The notes beneath the pieces are model-generated. The model was not told the origin of the DNA. It did not search any database and worked only from the letters and a program-made list of their open reading frames with translations. The translations under genes and the position numbers were made by a program. A DNA stretch of 44,900 nucleotides from the NCBI GenBank assembly GCA_007134085.1, contig SLLL01000163.1, positions 1 through 44,900 of the forward strand. The letters run 5' to 3'. Positions 15,378 to 25,900 of this stretch are shown here, piece by piece (the first letter of the stretch is position 1; each line of letters begins with the position of its first letter). This stretch comes from Balneolaceae bacterium. GTDB lineage: Bacteria; Bacteroidota; Rhodothermia; Balneolales; Balneolaceae.

Positions 15378-18101
15378 CTATCCGTTTCGCTGCTTTTTGT
15401 CTTCTTCCACATAATCGCGGAGAACTTTGTGCAGAATACCGCCATTTCGGTAGTAATCAATCTCAACAGGAGTATCGATTCGGCAAACTGTATCGAACTC
15501 AAGTACGGTTCCATCTGCTTTTTTCGCTTCTACTTTTACAGTTTGGCGCGGCTTCAGGTTATCATCCACAAAAATATTGAACGACTCTGACCCGTCAAGC
15601 CCCAGGCTTTCATGGGTTTGGCCATCGGCAAACTGTAGCGGCAACACACCCATTCCAACCAGATTAGAACGGTGAATTCTTTCGTAAGAAGCTGCAATAA
15701 CTGCACGAACTCCGAGAAGAATAGTGCCTTTGGCAGCCCAGTCTCTCGATGAGCCGGTTCCGTACTCCTTGCCCACAAGCGCTACGAGCGGTGTGCCATC
15801 TTTTTTATATCGCTGAGCGGCATCGTAAATATCTGTGATTTCACCGGTTGGATGGTACTTGGTGTAGCCACCTTCTGTACCCGGTGCAAGCTGATTCTTA
15901 AACCGAACGTTAGCAAAGGTTCCGCGTGTCATCACACGGTCATTACCCCGGCGTGAACCATAGGAGTTGAAATCATACTGCTCCACGCCATTTTCGAGCA
16001 GATATTTACCTGCAGGGCTGTCTGCCTTAATGTTACCAGCCGGCGAAATGTGATCAGTAGTAATAGAATCGCCCACTTTCACAAGAACTTTAGCGCCCTG
16101 AATTGGCTGAATAGGCTCGGGTGTTTCGCCCATATCCTTAAAGAATGGCGGCTCCTGAATATAGGTTGATTCATCCTTCCATTCGTACAACTCACCACCG
16201 CCAACGGGGATTTTATCCCACGCTTCTGATTCAAAAATGTCGCTATACATCTTATCAAAAAGTTCCGGACGAATAGCTTCATCAAGAAATTCAGTGATCT
16301 CTTCTGTTGTTGGCCAGATCTCTTTCAGGAACACATCATTGCCATCTTTATCTTTACCGATTGGCTCGTTTGCCAGATCAATATCAACCGTTCCTGCCAA
16401 AGCGTAAGCCACTACAAGCGGAGGTGATGCAAGATAATTCGCTTTTACATATGGGTGGATACGTCCTTCAAAGTTTCGGTTACCGGACAGAACGCCTGCT
16501 GCAATAAGGTCACCTTCTTTAATGGCTGTCTCTACTGCTTCTGGCAGTGGCCCAGAGTTACCAATACAAGTTGTGCAGCCGTACCCAACAAGGTTAAAGC
16601 CAAGCTGATCCATATAATCAGTAAGGCCAGCTTCGTTCAGATATTCCGTAACTACTCGGGAGCCCGGCGCAAGAGAAGTTTTTACATATGGAGGAACTTT
16701 CATTCCTCTTTCCACAGCTTTCTTCGCCACAATACCGGCACCAAGCATTACACTTGGGTTAGAAGTATTTGTACAGCTTGTGATGGCGGCAATCACAACA
16801 TCACCGTGCTTCATCTCAAGGGTTTGGCCGTTTTTGAAGGTGCCTCTGTTAGCAAGCTTCTCCTTTGCCAGGCTAAAACCCATAGTAGGATCATCGCTGG
16901 TGAGTGACGCCTCAAATGTCTTCTTCATGTTCGGCAGGCTAACCCGATCCTGTGGACGCTTTGGGCCTGCAAGAGAAGTTTCCACATCGCCAAGATCCAA
17001 CTCAAGTACCTCCGTAAATTCCGGATCGGGTGTTTCGTCTGTTCGGAACAGCCCCTGGTGTTTTGTGTAAGCTTCAACAAGTTTCACAAGTTCAGCACTT
17101 CTGCCTGTACGTGCCATATATCTTAGTGCTTCCTTATCAATCGGGAAGAAACCCATTGTGGCACCGTACTCAGGGCTCATATTTGCGATGGTGGCTCGGT
17201 CAGGGAGGCTCATATTGCTGAGGCCGGTTCCAAAGAACTCAACAAACTTACTAACCACACCATGGCGGCGCAGCATCTCGGTAACTGTTAAAGTAAGGTC
17301 GGTTGCAGTGATACCTTCACGAAGCTTTCCGGTCAACTTTACGCCAACCACTTCGGGTACCAGCATGTAGATTGGCTGGCCAAGCATGGCTGCTTCCGCT
17401 TCAATACCGCCAACACCCCACCCAAGAATGCCCAGGCCGTTAATCATTGTGGTGTGAGAATCGGTTCCCACAAGAGTATCAGGATAAGCGACGGTTGTAC
17501 CGTCTTTCTCATCTCGGGTAAACACCCCTTTTGCCAGGTACTCAAGATTCACCTGATGCACAATTCCGCGGCCGGGAGGCACCACACGGAAATTATCAAA
17601 CGCCTCTTTCCCCCACTTCAAGAACTCATAGCGTTCACGGTTACGCTCCATCTCTCTTTCCACGTTGAACATGAATGCATATTCCTGGCCGAACTGGTCC
17701 ACCTGAACCGAGTGGTCAATCACAAGGTCAACCGGAACCTGTGGATTGATGGACTGAGGATTACCACCCATCTTCTTCATTGCTGACCGCAGAGCGGCCA
17801 GATCCACCACAGCGGGCACACCCGTAAAATCCTGAAGTACCACGCGAGACGGCTTGAACGGAATTTCGCCTGCCGGTTTTTTTGCGTTGTAGGATGCGAG
17901 TAATTTCACGTCATTTTCTGTGACCACATAGCCATCGTACTCTCGAAGAACTGCCTCAAGAAGAATTTTTATTGTAAAAGGCAGTTTGCTGATGTTCCCA
18001 TAACCAAGTTCTTCCAGTTTTTTGAGGCTATAGAGATGCGCCTCTCCCGAACCCGTATCAAATGGTACTTTTGTTTGCAGAAGTGGGTTTTTGGATGTCA
18101 T
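15378..18101 (-). CDS. acnA: Aconitate hydratase (AcnA type)
   Basis: A 907-residue aconitase/IRP1-type enzyme interconverting citrate and isocitrate in the TCA cycle. The three [4Fe-4S] ligands are Cys443 (TSCTNTSNP), Cys509 and Cys512 ([10 protein letters not shown]), with the same spacing as in E. coli AcnA. The N-terminal [10 protein letters not shown] and [18 protein letters not shown] blocks, [22 protein letters not shown], and the C-terminal swivel domain ([32 protein letters not shown]) are all present, so the enzyme looks intact. ATG 18101 gives a normal length. It is a single-gene unit with its own terminator, divergent from the ribosomal operon. Confidence 0.98.
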   Translation of the reverse strand: MTSKNPLLQTKVPFDTGSGEAHLYSLKKLEELGYGNISKLPFTIKILLEAVLREYDGYVVTENDVKLLASYNAKKPAGEIPFKPSRVVLQDFTGVPAVVDLAALRSAMKKMGGNPQSINPQVPVDLVIDHSVQVDQFGQEYAFMFNVEREMERNRERYEFLKWGKEAFDNFRVVPPGRGIVHQVNLEYLAKGVFTRDEKDGTTVAYPDTLVGTDSHTTMINGLGILGWGVGGIEAEAAMLGQPIYMLVPEVVGVKLTGKLREGITATDLTLTVTEMLRRHGVVSKFVEFFGTGLSNMSLPDRATIANMSPEYGATMGFFPIDKEALRYMARTGRSAELVKLVEAYTKHQGLFRTDETPDPEFTEVLELDLGDVETSLAGPKRPQDRVSLPNMKKTFEASLTSDDPTMGFSLAKEKLANRGTFKNGQTLEMKHGDVVIAAITSCTNTSNPSVMLGAGIVAKKAVERGMKVPPYVKTSLAPGSRVVTEYLNEAGLTDYMDQLGFNLVGYGCTTCIGNSGPLPEAVETAIKEGDLIAAGVLSGNRNFEGRIHPYVKANYLASPPLVVAYALAGTVDIDLANEPIGKDKDGNDVFLKEIWPTTEEITEFLDEAIRPELFDKMYSDIFESEAWDKIPVGGGELYEWKDESTYIQEPPFFKDMGETPEPIQPIQGAKVLVKVGDSITTDHISPAGNIKADSPAGKYLLENGVEQYDFNSYGSRRGNDRVMTRGTFANVRFKNQLAPGTEGGYTKYHPTGEITDIYDAAQRYKKDGTPLVALVGKEYGTGSSRDWAAKGTILLGVRAVIAASYERIHRSNLVGMGVLPLQFADGQTHESLGLDGSESFNIFVDDNLKPRQTVKVEAKKADGTVLEFDTVCRIDTPVEIDYYRNGGILHKVLRDYVEEDKKQRNG

Positions 18102-18274
18102 AAAATCGTCCTCGAGTGATTTTCTTTTGATTGGATATTTTTATAGCATCATAAAATAAGGGTTTTAACAGACAGTTTCTTTGAGAATTGCGGGTGTAAT
18201 TCTGAACTTTTCCGAGAAAGCAGTTACACGATGAAACACGAATTGAATTCAAAGACAGAAGTTTTTCATCTTTC

Positions 18275-18295
18275 AATATTGCAATACACAATATT
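18275..18295. promoter_or_regulatory. Symmetric palindrome upstream of rplM
   Basis: A perfect 7-bp inverted repeat, AATATTG (18275-18281) and CAATATT (18289-18295), with a 7-nt spacer. It lies 52 nt before the rplM start in the 245-nt region shared with aconitase. The symmetry suits a dimeric repressor or activator site; a leader hairpin is an alternative. No consensus sigma factor boxes could be fixed nearby. Confidence 0.3.
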
Positions 18296-18346
18296 TACCC
18301 TTATTTTTTTCAACTTATCAATTTTACAAAAAACTAAGAGATTATC

Positions 18347-18790
18347 GTGAATACGATCAGTAATAAAACATTTAATGCAACACCTTCCACAATAGATAAA
18401 AAGTGGGTACTGGTTGATGCTGAGGACAAGCCTTTAGGCCGGTTAAGCACCGAAGTTGCTTCCATTTTACGAGGAAAAAATAAGCCGGAATTTACCCCTC
18501 ACATGGATATCGGTGATAACGTTATTGTTATCAATGCAGAGAAAGTTGCCCTTACCGGTAAAAAAATGACGGATAAACTATATTTCCGCCACACCGGTTA
18601 CATTGGCAGCGAGACATTTACTTCAGCTAAAGAGATTATGGAAAAAGATCCAACTGCTTTAGTTACAAAAGCGGTAAAAGGAATGCTTCCAAAGACAAAG
18701 CTTGGACGGCAGCTTCTGAAAAATCTGAGAGTTTACGCAGGGCCGGTACACCCTCACACAGCACAACAACCTGAAATAACAGAGATTTAG
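18347..18790 (+). CDS. rplM: 50S ribosomal protein L13
   Basis: A 147-residue L13, an early-assembly 23S rRNA-binding protein. Recognisable blocks are KWVLVDAEDKPLGRLSTEVA, LRGKNKPEFTPHMDIGDNV, the RHTGYIG stretch and AVKGMLPKTKLGRQLLKNL, with YAGPVHPHTAQQPE at the end. Start is GTG 18347, preceded by a weak purine stretch; no ATG gives the conserved N-terminus. It heads the rplM-rpsI-rpsB-tsf run and is 7 nt upstream of rpsI. Confidence 0.98.
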   Translation: MNTISNKTFNATPSTIDKKWVLVDAEDKPLGRLSTEVASILRGKNKPEFTPHMDIGDNVIVINAEKVALTGKKMTDKLYFRHTGYIGSETFTSAKEIMEKDPTALVTKAVKGMLPKTKLGRQLLKNLRVYAGPVHPHTAQQPEITEI

Positions 18791-18797
18791 TTATAAC

Positions 18798-19184
18798 ATG
18801 GCACAAGAAAATTACATTGGCCGACGAAAAACATCAACTGCCCGTCTTTACATTAAAGAAGGTAAAGGTGAGTTCATCGTTAATGGCACACCAATTGAAG
18901 AGTACTTCAAAACACAAGCAAGGCTTAACATCGCCAAACTTCCTCTCGAGGTAACCGAACTTGATGGAAAGTACGATATCAAAATCACCGTAAAAGGTGG
19001 TGGTGTTACCGGCCAGGCCGGAGCTGTTTCTCTTGCGTTGGCTCGCGCACTCGATGACCTGAACGAAGATGTGCATTCTGTTCTGAAGGAAAACGGGCTT
19101 CTTACCCGTGACGACAGAATGGTTGAACGTAAAAAATACGGCCAGCCAAAAGCCCGGAAGAAATTCCAGTTCAGCAAGCGGTAA
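18798..19184 (+). CDS. rpsI: 30S ribosomal protein S9
   Basis: A 128-residue S9 with the canonical IGRRKTSTARLYI start, the VKGGGVTGQAGAVSLALARAL block, RDDRMVERKKYGQPKARKKFQFSKR at the end, and the terminal Arg that reaches the decoding-site tRNA. It pairs with rplM as in nearly all bacteria. The 258-nt gap before rpsB contains the heptad-repeat element at 19193-19319, so rpsB may be partly uncoupled from this pair. Confidence 0.98.
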   Translation: MAQENYIGRRKTSTARLYIKEGKGEFIVNGTPIEEYFKTQARLNIAKLPLEVTELDGKYDIKITVKGGGVTGQAGAVSLALARALDDLNEDVHSVLKENGLLTRDDRMVERKKYGQPKARKKFQFSKR

Positions 19185-19192
19185 ACAAATTT

Positions 19193-19319
19193 CAAGGTAC
19201 AGGGCGCAAGGCTCAGGGGAAATTCAGTTTCCAAACAACCTGCCCTTTACTTACAAACCTGCAAGAATCTTCGCACCGAATATGAACTTCGTGCCTTGAA
19301 CCTTGCACCCTGAGCCCTG
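19193..19319. repeat. Inverted element of 7-bp units between rpsI and rpsB
   Basis: The left arm is four heptads (CAAGGTA, CAGGGCG, CAAGGCT, CAGGGGA; 19193-19220). The right arm (19292-19319) is, on the opposite strand, CAGGGCT, CAGGGTG, CAAGGTT, CAAGGCA. The shared consensus is CARGGYN, with 71 nt between the arms. The arms can pair imperfectly into a long stem-loop, with several G-U wobbles as RNA. It does not look like a terminator, because no T run follows. It has the look of a mobile or expandable intergenic repeat family. Confidence 0.75.
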
Positions 19320-19442
19320 ACAAAAAACACATACACAGCGACCCTTTACCGGGTGTTCGGCAATGAAAACATCAGAACCGAATTGGTATTAAGGGAATGA
19401 CCTGTGTAGAGGATAAACTCAAACATACATACTTATCTTACT

Positions 19443-20354
19443 ATGCCTAAAGCAGCATCCGTAGAAGAACTACTCAAATCAGGTGCCCATTTCGGCCACC
19501 TCACACGCCGGTGGAATCCAAAGATGAAAGAATTCATCTTTATGGCACGCAACGGAATCCACATCATAGACCTCAAGAAAACTGAAAAATATTTTCAGGA
19601 AGCACTGGATGAAGTAACCAAACTTTCCCGTGCCGGAAAAACCATTCTTTTTGTAGGTACTAAGAAACAAGCGCAGGAAATTATCAAAACAGAAGCCATT
19701 CGTTGTGGCATGCCATTTGTTACCCACAGATGGTTAGGTGGTATGCTTACCAACTTCAGTACTGTTCGTAAGAGTATCTCTCGTATGGAAGAGATCGAAA
19801 AAATGAAACAGGATGGTACTTTCGAAGAGCTTACCAAAAAAGAAGGCTTAATGCTTGACCGTGAAAAAGAGAAGCTTGAGCAAACACTCGGCGGTATTGC
19901 TAATATGACAAGGCTGCCCGGTGCAATCTTTGTTGTTGATACCATTAAGGAGCACATCTCCATCAACGAAGCCGTGAAGCTTAATATACCGATCATCTCA
20001 CTTGTTGATACTAATAGTGATCCCGATATACCTGATTTTATTATACCTGCCAATGATGACTCTGCCAGAACCATTCAGCTGGTGACGTCACTTATTGCAG
20101 ATGCTATTATTGAAGGCAACGCGGAGCGTGAAGCACTGAAAGAAGAGGAACTGATGGAACAAGCCGCAGCCGAAGCAAAGACTACATCATCAGATGACGA
20201 ACCTGCAAAAGGTGAGGAAGCTGAAGCTGGCGTTCAAGTGAAACGCAGAAAGCGACGACGCAAGAAAGCTGATGAGGATGCATCTGCTGAAGCTGAGGAG
20301 AGTTCAGAAGATTCCGCAGAAGAAGAAGGCGACGAAAGTTCTGACAAAGAGTAA
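19443..20354 (+). CDS. rpsB: 30S ribosomal protein S2 with a long charged C-terminal tail
   Basis: A 303-residue S2, an essential small-subunit protein. The core (about 1-230) is standard: [44 protein letters not shown] and the [20 protein letters not shown]-type block. Residues from about 235 to 303 form an extra tail: Ala/Glu-rich, then a basic cluster KRRKRRRKK (267-275), then a run of Asp, Glu and Ser to the end. E. coli S2 is about 240 residues, so the extension is roughly 60. The tail is low-complexity and probably disordered. The gene begins 258 nt after rpsI and is followed by tsf after 30 nt. Confidence 0.97.
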   Translation: MPKAASVEELLKSGAHFGHLTRRWNPKMKEFIFMARNGIHIIDLKKTEKYFQEALDEVTKLSRAGKTILFVGTKKQAQEIIKTEAIRCGMPFVTHRWLGGMLTNFSTVRKSISRMEEIEKMKQDGTFEELTKKEGLMLDREKEKLEQTLGGIANMTRLPGAIFVVDTIKEHISINEAVKLNIPIISLVDTNSDPDIPDFIIPANDDSARTIQLVTSLIADAIIEGNAEREALKEEELMEQAAAEAKTTSSDDEPAKGEEAEAGVQVKRRKRRRKKADEDASAEAEESSEDSAEEEGDESSDKE

Positions 20355-20384
20355 GTAAAACACCAAATAAAAAATTTTAAGGAC

Positions 20385-21218
20385 ATGAGCATTAGTGCAA
20401 AAGATGTAATGAAATTACGAAATGCCACAGGCGCCGGCATGATGGACTGTAAAAAAGCCCTCACTGAAGCCGAAGGTGATTTCGAGAAAGCTGTTGAAAT
20501 TTTACGCAAGAAAGGGCAGCAAGTATCTGAAAAGAGAGCTGACCGCGAAGCCAATCAGGGCCTTGTTCTGATTAAAATCAGCGATGACCGCTCTAAAGCT
20601 TCTGCTATTGAGATTAACTGCGAGACTGACTTTGTTGCCAGAAACGAAGATTTCCAAGCACAGGGCGAAGCATTTCTTAATGCTGCATTCAGCAGTGAAG
20701 CAGGTACTATTGCCGACCTTCTGAAGCAGGATGTGAAAGGCCTCACTATCGAACAGCACCTCGAAGAGATGGTTGGCAAAATTGGTGAAAAAATCGAAAT
20801 CAGCAAGGTTGTGTACATCAACACAAGTGGTACTCTTGTAGAGTACATCCACCCGGGCAATCAGCTTGGGGTAATTGCTGAGTTTGAAAGCTCAATCGAA
20901 AACGATGATATCGCCAAAGATGTGGCTATGCAAATAGCTGCAATGAATCCACTCGCTGTAACACGCGACGGTGTGGATGCTTCCATCGTGGAAAAAGAGC
21001 TTGAAATTGCAAAAGAGCAGCTCATTAACGAAGGCAAGCCAGCAGAAATCGCAGAAAAAGCAGCCCAGGGCAAACTTCGAAGATTCTATGAAGAGCGGGT
21101 ACTTCTGGAACAAAAATTTGTTAAGGATAACGGAGTAACCGTTAAAGAGTACCTCACTCAGAATGGTGCGCCGCTCGTGCGCTCCTTCCATCGAATTCAA
21201 CTCGGTGAGTCTCAATAA
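20385..21218 (+). CDS. tsf: Elongation factor Ts
   Basis: A 277-residue EF-Ts, the nucleotide exchange factor for EF-Tu. The N-terminal UBA-like block (VMKLRNATGAGMMDCKKALT) and the exchange motif NCETDFVARNEDF are clear, followed by VAMQIAAMNPLAV and the C-terminal VKEYLTQNG. ATG 20385 is preceded by AAGGA. It is the partner of rpsB as in most bacteria, and a strong terminator closes the unit just after its stop. Confidence 0.98.
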   Translation: MSISAKDVMKLRNATGAGMMDCKKALTEAEGDFEKAVEILRKKGQQVSEKRADREANQGLVLIKISDDRSKASAIEINCETDFVARNEDFQAQGEAFLNAAFSSEAGTIADLLKQDVKGLTIEQHLEEMVGKIGEKIEISKVVYINTSGTLVEYIHPGNQLGVIAEFESSIENDDIAKDVAMQIAAMNPLAVTRDGVDASIVEKELEIAKEQLINEGKPAEIAEKAAQGKLRRFYEERVLLEQKFVKDNGVTVKEYLTQNGAPLVRSFHRIQLGESQ

Positions 21219-21231
21219 AAACTTTTAAAAA

Positions 21232-21258
21232 AGCTGCCTCAATGGTAGCTTTTTTTTT
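21232..21258 (+). terminator. Intrinsic terminator after tsf
   Basis: Stem AGCTGCC (21232-21238) and GGTAGCT (21244-21250), with one G-T wobble and a 5-nt loop, followed by a run of nine T up to 21258. It lies 14 nt after the tsf stop and separates rplM-rpsI-rpsB-tsf from pyrH. Confidence 0.9.
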
Positions 21259-21348
21259 GATCTGAATTATAGATCACGATCTTCAATTTGTTCCAAACAA
21301 CAAGCTTATTACCTTCCGTAACTAATTAATCAATAAATCATTCAAGTT

Positions 21349-22074
21349 GTGGCAAAACCCTTCAAACGAATTCTACTAAAGCTTAGCGGAGAAGCTCTTC
21401 TCGGCGAACAGGGCCATGGTATTGATGCAGATATGCTGGCTCACTACGCAAACGAAATTAAAACCGTTCAGCAAAGCGGCTCGGAAGTATCCATAGTTAT
21501 TGGCGGCGGAAATATTTTCAGGGGCGTTCGCGGTGCAACCAAAGGAATGGATCGCGTACAGGGCGATTATATGGGTATGCTTGCCACCATGATAAACAGT
21601 ATGGCCCTGCAGGATGCACTCGAACGCAAAGGAATCCACACCCGCCTGATGAGCGCCATTCGAATGGAGGAGATCGCAGAACCCTACATCAGGCGCCGGG
21701 CTATCCGCCACCTTGAAAAAGGTCGGGTAATTATCTTTGGCGCCGGTACCGGTAACCCTTACTTCACCACCGATACTGCTGCTTCACTCAGGGCGATCGA
21801 AATTGAAGCCGATGTTATCCTGAAAGGAACGCGGGTTGATGGCATCTACGATTCAGACCCCGAAAAAAATCCAAACGCAAAAAAATACGATACCATAACC
21901 GGTGATGAAGTGCTCAACAAGCGCCTCAATGTAATGGATCTCACAGCCTTTACTCTCTGCCGTGACAATAAAACTCCCATCATTGTTTTCAATGTGAATG
22001 ATCCCGGAAATTTGATGAAAGTTGTGAATAAAGATAAATCGGTTGGTACAACAGTAGTTTGGGAAAAATCGTAG
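21349..22074 (+). CDS. pyrH: UMP kinase
   Basis: A 241-residue UMP kinase of the amino-acid-kinase fold, phosphorylating UMP to UDP in pyrimidine nucleotide synthesis. Family blocks are [64 protein letters not shown] and [15 protein letters not shown]. The start is GTG 21349. The gap after the tsf terminator and the 130 nt before frr suggest its own promoter, although pyrH-frr is a conserved pair. Confidence 0.98.
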   Translation: MAKPFKRILLKLSGEALLGEQGHGIDADMLAHYANEIKTVQQSGSEVSIVIGGGNIFRGVRGATKGMDRVQGDYMGMLATMINSMALQDALERKGIHTRLMSAIRMEEIAEPYIRRRAIRHLEKGRVIIFGAGTGNPYFTTDTAASLRAIEIEADVILKGTRVDGIYDSDPEKNPNAKKYDTITGDEVLNKRLNVMDLTAFTLCRDNKTPIIVFNVNDPGNLMKVVNKDKSVGTTVVWEKS

Positions 22075-22204
22075 TTTTAGTAACTTTCAAATCTGTATAG
22101 AATAGGTTTTTACGTATGTTAATTTATGATGCTTACAGATAGCTAACATATTGTAAAACTGAATTTTGTTGTTTTTTAGTTAATGCTAACTTAATCCTAT
22201 TACG

Positions 22205-22774
22205 ATGCTACCTGAAGATCTGCAGCTAATTATTGATACATCAAAAGAAAGCATGGCCGAAGCTGTTGCATTCTGCAAAAAAGAATTTTCCCATATCCGT
22301 GCCGGAAAAGCCACCACTACCCTGCTCGATAATGTTAAGGTTGAGTACTACGGAACGCAGACTCCATTAAATCAACTTGCTACCGTGGCCGCACCCGAAG
22401 CACGCCTTCTAACCGTTCAGCCATACGACAAAAGCGTAATTCAGGATATTGAAAAAGCAATTATGGCATCCGGGCTTGGGCTGAACCCAAACAACGATGG
22501 GCATCTTATCCGCATCCCCCTGCCCATGCTTTCTGAGGAGCGCCGTAAAGATCTTGTGAAACTTGCCAAAGATATCGCAGAAAAAGCCCGGATCAGTATC
22601 CGGAACTCACGACGCGATGCTAATGACGAAATAAAATCAACTGTTCAAAGCGAATCGCTTCCCGAAGACAGCCGTTACGAAGGCGAGGATGAAGTTCAAA
22701 AACTTACAGATAAATATATAGCCCAAATCGATGAACTGCTTGAGATAAAAGAGCAGGAAATTATGACGGTTTAA
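22205..22774 (+). CDS. frr: Ribosome recycling factor
   Basis: A 189-residue RRF, which splits post-termination ribosomes together with EF-G. It has the long-helix bundle with KEFSHIRAGKATTTLLDNVKV, the beta-barrel core with YYGTQTPLNQLATV and LTVQPYDKSVI, then GLNPNNDGHLIRIPLPMLSEERRKDLVK, split here over about 95-125. Length is normal. It follows pyrH as usual. The 156 nt downstream, before smc, hold the second heptad inverted repeat. Confidence 0.98.
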   Translation: MLPEDLQLIIDTSKESMAEAVAFCKKEFSHIRAGKATTTLLDNVKVEYYGTQTPLNQLATVAAPEARLLTVQPYDKSVIQDIEKAIMASGLGLNPNNDGHLIRIPLPMLSEERRKDLVKLAKDIAEKARISIRNSRRDANDEIKSTVQSESLPEDSRYEGEDEVQKLTDKYIAQIDELLEIKEQEIMTV

Positions 22775-22784
22775 GATTAGGGGT

Positions 22785-22922
22785 TAGTCTTGAGTCGTGA
22801 GATTTTCTGATTTGTATTACCTCATCGGACTTGGCGCTAAATCCCGAGACACTCCTTTTTCAACAAATTCATAGAAATCACCTATAACCATACCACTCCT
22901 CAGGACTCAAGATTCAAGACTA
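22785..22922. repeat. Second inverted element of 7-bp units, between frr and smc
   Basis: The left arm (22785-22801) reads TAGTCTTGAGTCGTGAG; the right arm (22906-22922), read on the opposite strand, is TAGTCTTGAATCTTGAG, matching at 15 of 17 positions with a 104-nt spacer. The units are heptads of the form TCTTGAG; the right arm has a further unit (TCCTGAG, 22899-22905). The layout parallels the 19193-19319 element but with a different heptad. The right arm ends 8 nt before the smc start codon. Confidence 0.65.
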
Positions 22923-22930
22923 TCTAACTA

Positions 22931-25900
22931 ATGTACATCTCCGATCTCGAATTACACGGTTTTAAAAGTTTTGCTCATAAAACTCATGTGAAGTTCGATA
23001 ACGGAATAACTGCTATTGTAGGGCCAAACGGGTGTGGAAAATCGAACATTGTGGATGCCCTGCGATGGGTACTTGGGGAGCAACGCCCTACCCTACTTCG
23101 TTCAAGCTCTATGAGCAATGTGATTTTTAACGGAACGGCCAAAAAGAAAGCTCTGGGCATGGCCGATGTATCCCTCACATTTGTTAACGATAAAGGGATT
23201 CTGCCGGTTGAGTACAGCGAACTCACCATCACACGCCGCCTCTATCGCTCGGGTGACAGCGAATACCTCATCAACAACACACCTTGCCGCCTGAAGGATA
23301 TCATGGATCTCTTCATGGATACCGGTATGAGCTCAGACGCCTACTCGGTGATTGAGCTTAAAATGGTTGAGGAGATTCTGAATGACCGGAACAACGACAG
23401 GCGAAGGCTGTTTGAGGAAGCCGCCGGAGTAACCCGGTACAAGGAGAAGCGGAAACAAACCCTTCGAAAGCTCGACGAAACTCTGAAAGACCTGCAACGG
23501 CTTGAGGATATCATGGTGGAGATCCGTAAAAAAGCCCGTTCGCTGGAGATTCAGGCGGATAAAGCTGTTAAAGCCAAAAAACTAAAAAAAGAACTGGTTT
23601 CGCTCGATCAGGCCTACACCCTGCATGAGTTTACCACCATTAAGCAAGAGCTTGAACCGCTTGAAATACGCATAGCCAACGCCGAAAAAGAGAAAAACGA
23701 GATTACCGGACGCTTGAATGAGCTTGAACAATCGGATGAGGTAGCACGAGCCAACCTGCTTGAAAAAGAGCGCAATGAAGCGGATGTAAAACGGCGTGTA
23801 AGCCAGCTTTTTGCCTCTATCCGTGAGATGGAAACAACCATCCGTATCACCAATGAGAAAATCAGCAGTGAGCAAGGGGTCATCAAACAGAACCAGGCCG
23901 ATATAGAGCAGAGTAAGGTTGACATTAAGGAACTTGAAGCGCTGAAAGAGGCGAGTGAGAAAAAACTTGAGAACAGCTCCGATGAGAAAGAGCGGTCAGA
24001 AAACTCCCTCAAGCAGTCGAAAGAGACCTTTTCTGATGTACAGCAAAAATATTCTAAGCTGCGGCATGAGCTGTATGAACTCGAAATTGCCATCAGCGAT
24101 ACCAACCAGAAACTTACCGGGCTTCAATCGAGCAGGATAAAGCTGGAATCGAAACTGGAGAACAGCCAGGACGATGAGTTCCGCATTTTGCGTGATATTG
24201 AGAATTTTGAAGACGAAATAGTAAATGCAAAAGGCGAACTGAACCTCACCCGCGCGAAAGCTGAAAAGGTGTATGCAGAGATTGAAGAGAAAGAAGAACA
24301 GCTTCAGAAAGCTGCGGAGAACCGATCTCAGCTGGAATCAAAACGGGAGACATTACGTGAGGAGATCCGCACAGCAAAAAGCAGCCGTGATGCCATCACA
24401 TCAGAAATAAGCCTTCTCAACAGCATAGCCCAATCGAATGATGCCCTGCCGCAATCGGTAGCCTGGCTTACCGAAAAACATGCTTCCGGTTTCAACCTGC
24501 TGAAACCTGTTGGCGAAATCCTGCAAACTTCTGAAGAGTTTACAACCGCGCTTGAGGCTACACTGGGTGATGCTGTAAACTACCTCGTGGTAGAAACTAT
24601 GGATGATGCCATTCGGGCAACGCATCTTTTGAAAGAGTCGAAAAAAGGCCGCGCAACTTTTATACCACTAAATGAGCTAGGCTCTTCTTATGAACAAGTT
24701 GGTGGGTCTGTGATGGAAAAGGTTTTATGTGATGAAGCCTTCGAAAAAGTTGGCCGCCTGCTGCTCGGCACGGTACTTCTCGCAGATGATGTTAAGGATG
24801 GCCTGGCAAAGCTGAGAGATACGGGCAGTGCCGCAGTTACGAAAGATGGAGAGCTAATCACTAAAGAGCGAATCCTGAAAGGTGGCAGCAAGAACAAACA
24901 GGCCGGAATGCGCCTCGGCCTCAAGGATAAGCTAGAAAAACTTCACAACCGATTGCAAGCCGCCGAGAAGTCTGTATCTGATGGTGAATCAGCACTCGAA
25001 GAGATTTCGAACCAACTTTCCGCCCTGAATTTGGATTCTTATCGGCAGGCTATTCGTCAGCTGCAGAAAAATGCCCGTGAGCACGAGCAGGCTATGAGCC
25101 GGTATCAGTCCGGCGTGCAGGTGTATGAGAAGAATATCGCGGAGCTGCGCAGCCGTAAAGAGTCCCTCGCCGGAAACCGGGACCTTGCCAGTGAAGAGCT
25201 CGAAAACCTGCAGCCGCAGCAGAAAGAACTTCAGCAGAAAATCAGCGAGCTGGGTAAAGAGCAGGAGCAGAAGAAAAAGGCGCTTCAAAAACTGGAAGAG
25301 GAGCGCGCCATCGCTCAGAACCGTTTTAACGATGCCCAGCTGAAGCATCAGGATCTGAAGAACAAGATTGAGAATATCTCGCGTGACTTACAGCGAGCCC
25401 AAAACGGCCTCGAAAGCCTCCGCTCCCGGCTTAACTCCCGGAATTCACTGCTTGAGGAGAGCCATCAAAAAATAGCAGCCTACAAAAGCACGATTGCCGA
25501 AACGGAAGAGGCGCTGGCAGAAGAGAACAAAAAAAAGGAAGCAGCCGACACCAAACTGAAAGAGGCTGAAGAGGCAAGTGCCCTGCAGCGGGGTGCCATC
25601 AATGAAATAGAGAAAGAGCTGAAAGAGCTTCGGCGCAAAAAAGAGGTAAACTTTGAGCTGGTGCATCATCTCACCATGGCAAAAGAGAAGTTTGAGCTGC
25701 AGGCGCAGAGCCTCAGCGATCATATCTGGGAGACATACGGTATCCTGATGGATCAGGTGACGGAGGTGCTACCTGAAGACATTACCCCGGCAGAAGCTAA
25801 AGAACGAATTGGTGTATTGAGACAACGCCTGAACCGAATCGGCGAGGTGAATCCGCTGGCAATTGAACAGTTTGAAGAGGAGAAAGAGCGTCTCGATTTT

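Noticed and set aside
16079-17786. Several plus-strand frames inside the aconitase gene
   Set aside because: They are antisense shadows of a full-length, motif-complete aconitase and have no recognisable domains.
19193-19319. CRISPR array or intrinsic terminator
   Set aside because: The units are 7 bp with no spacers and are arranged as two opposed arms; no T run follows a stem.
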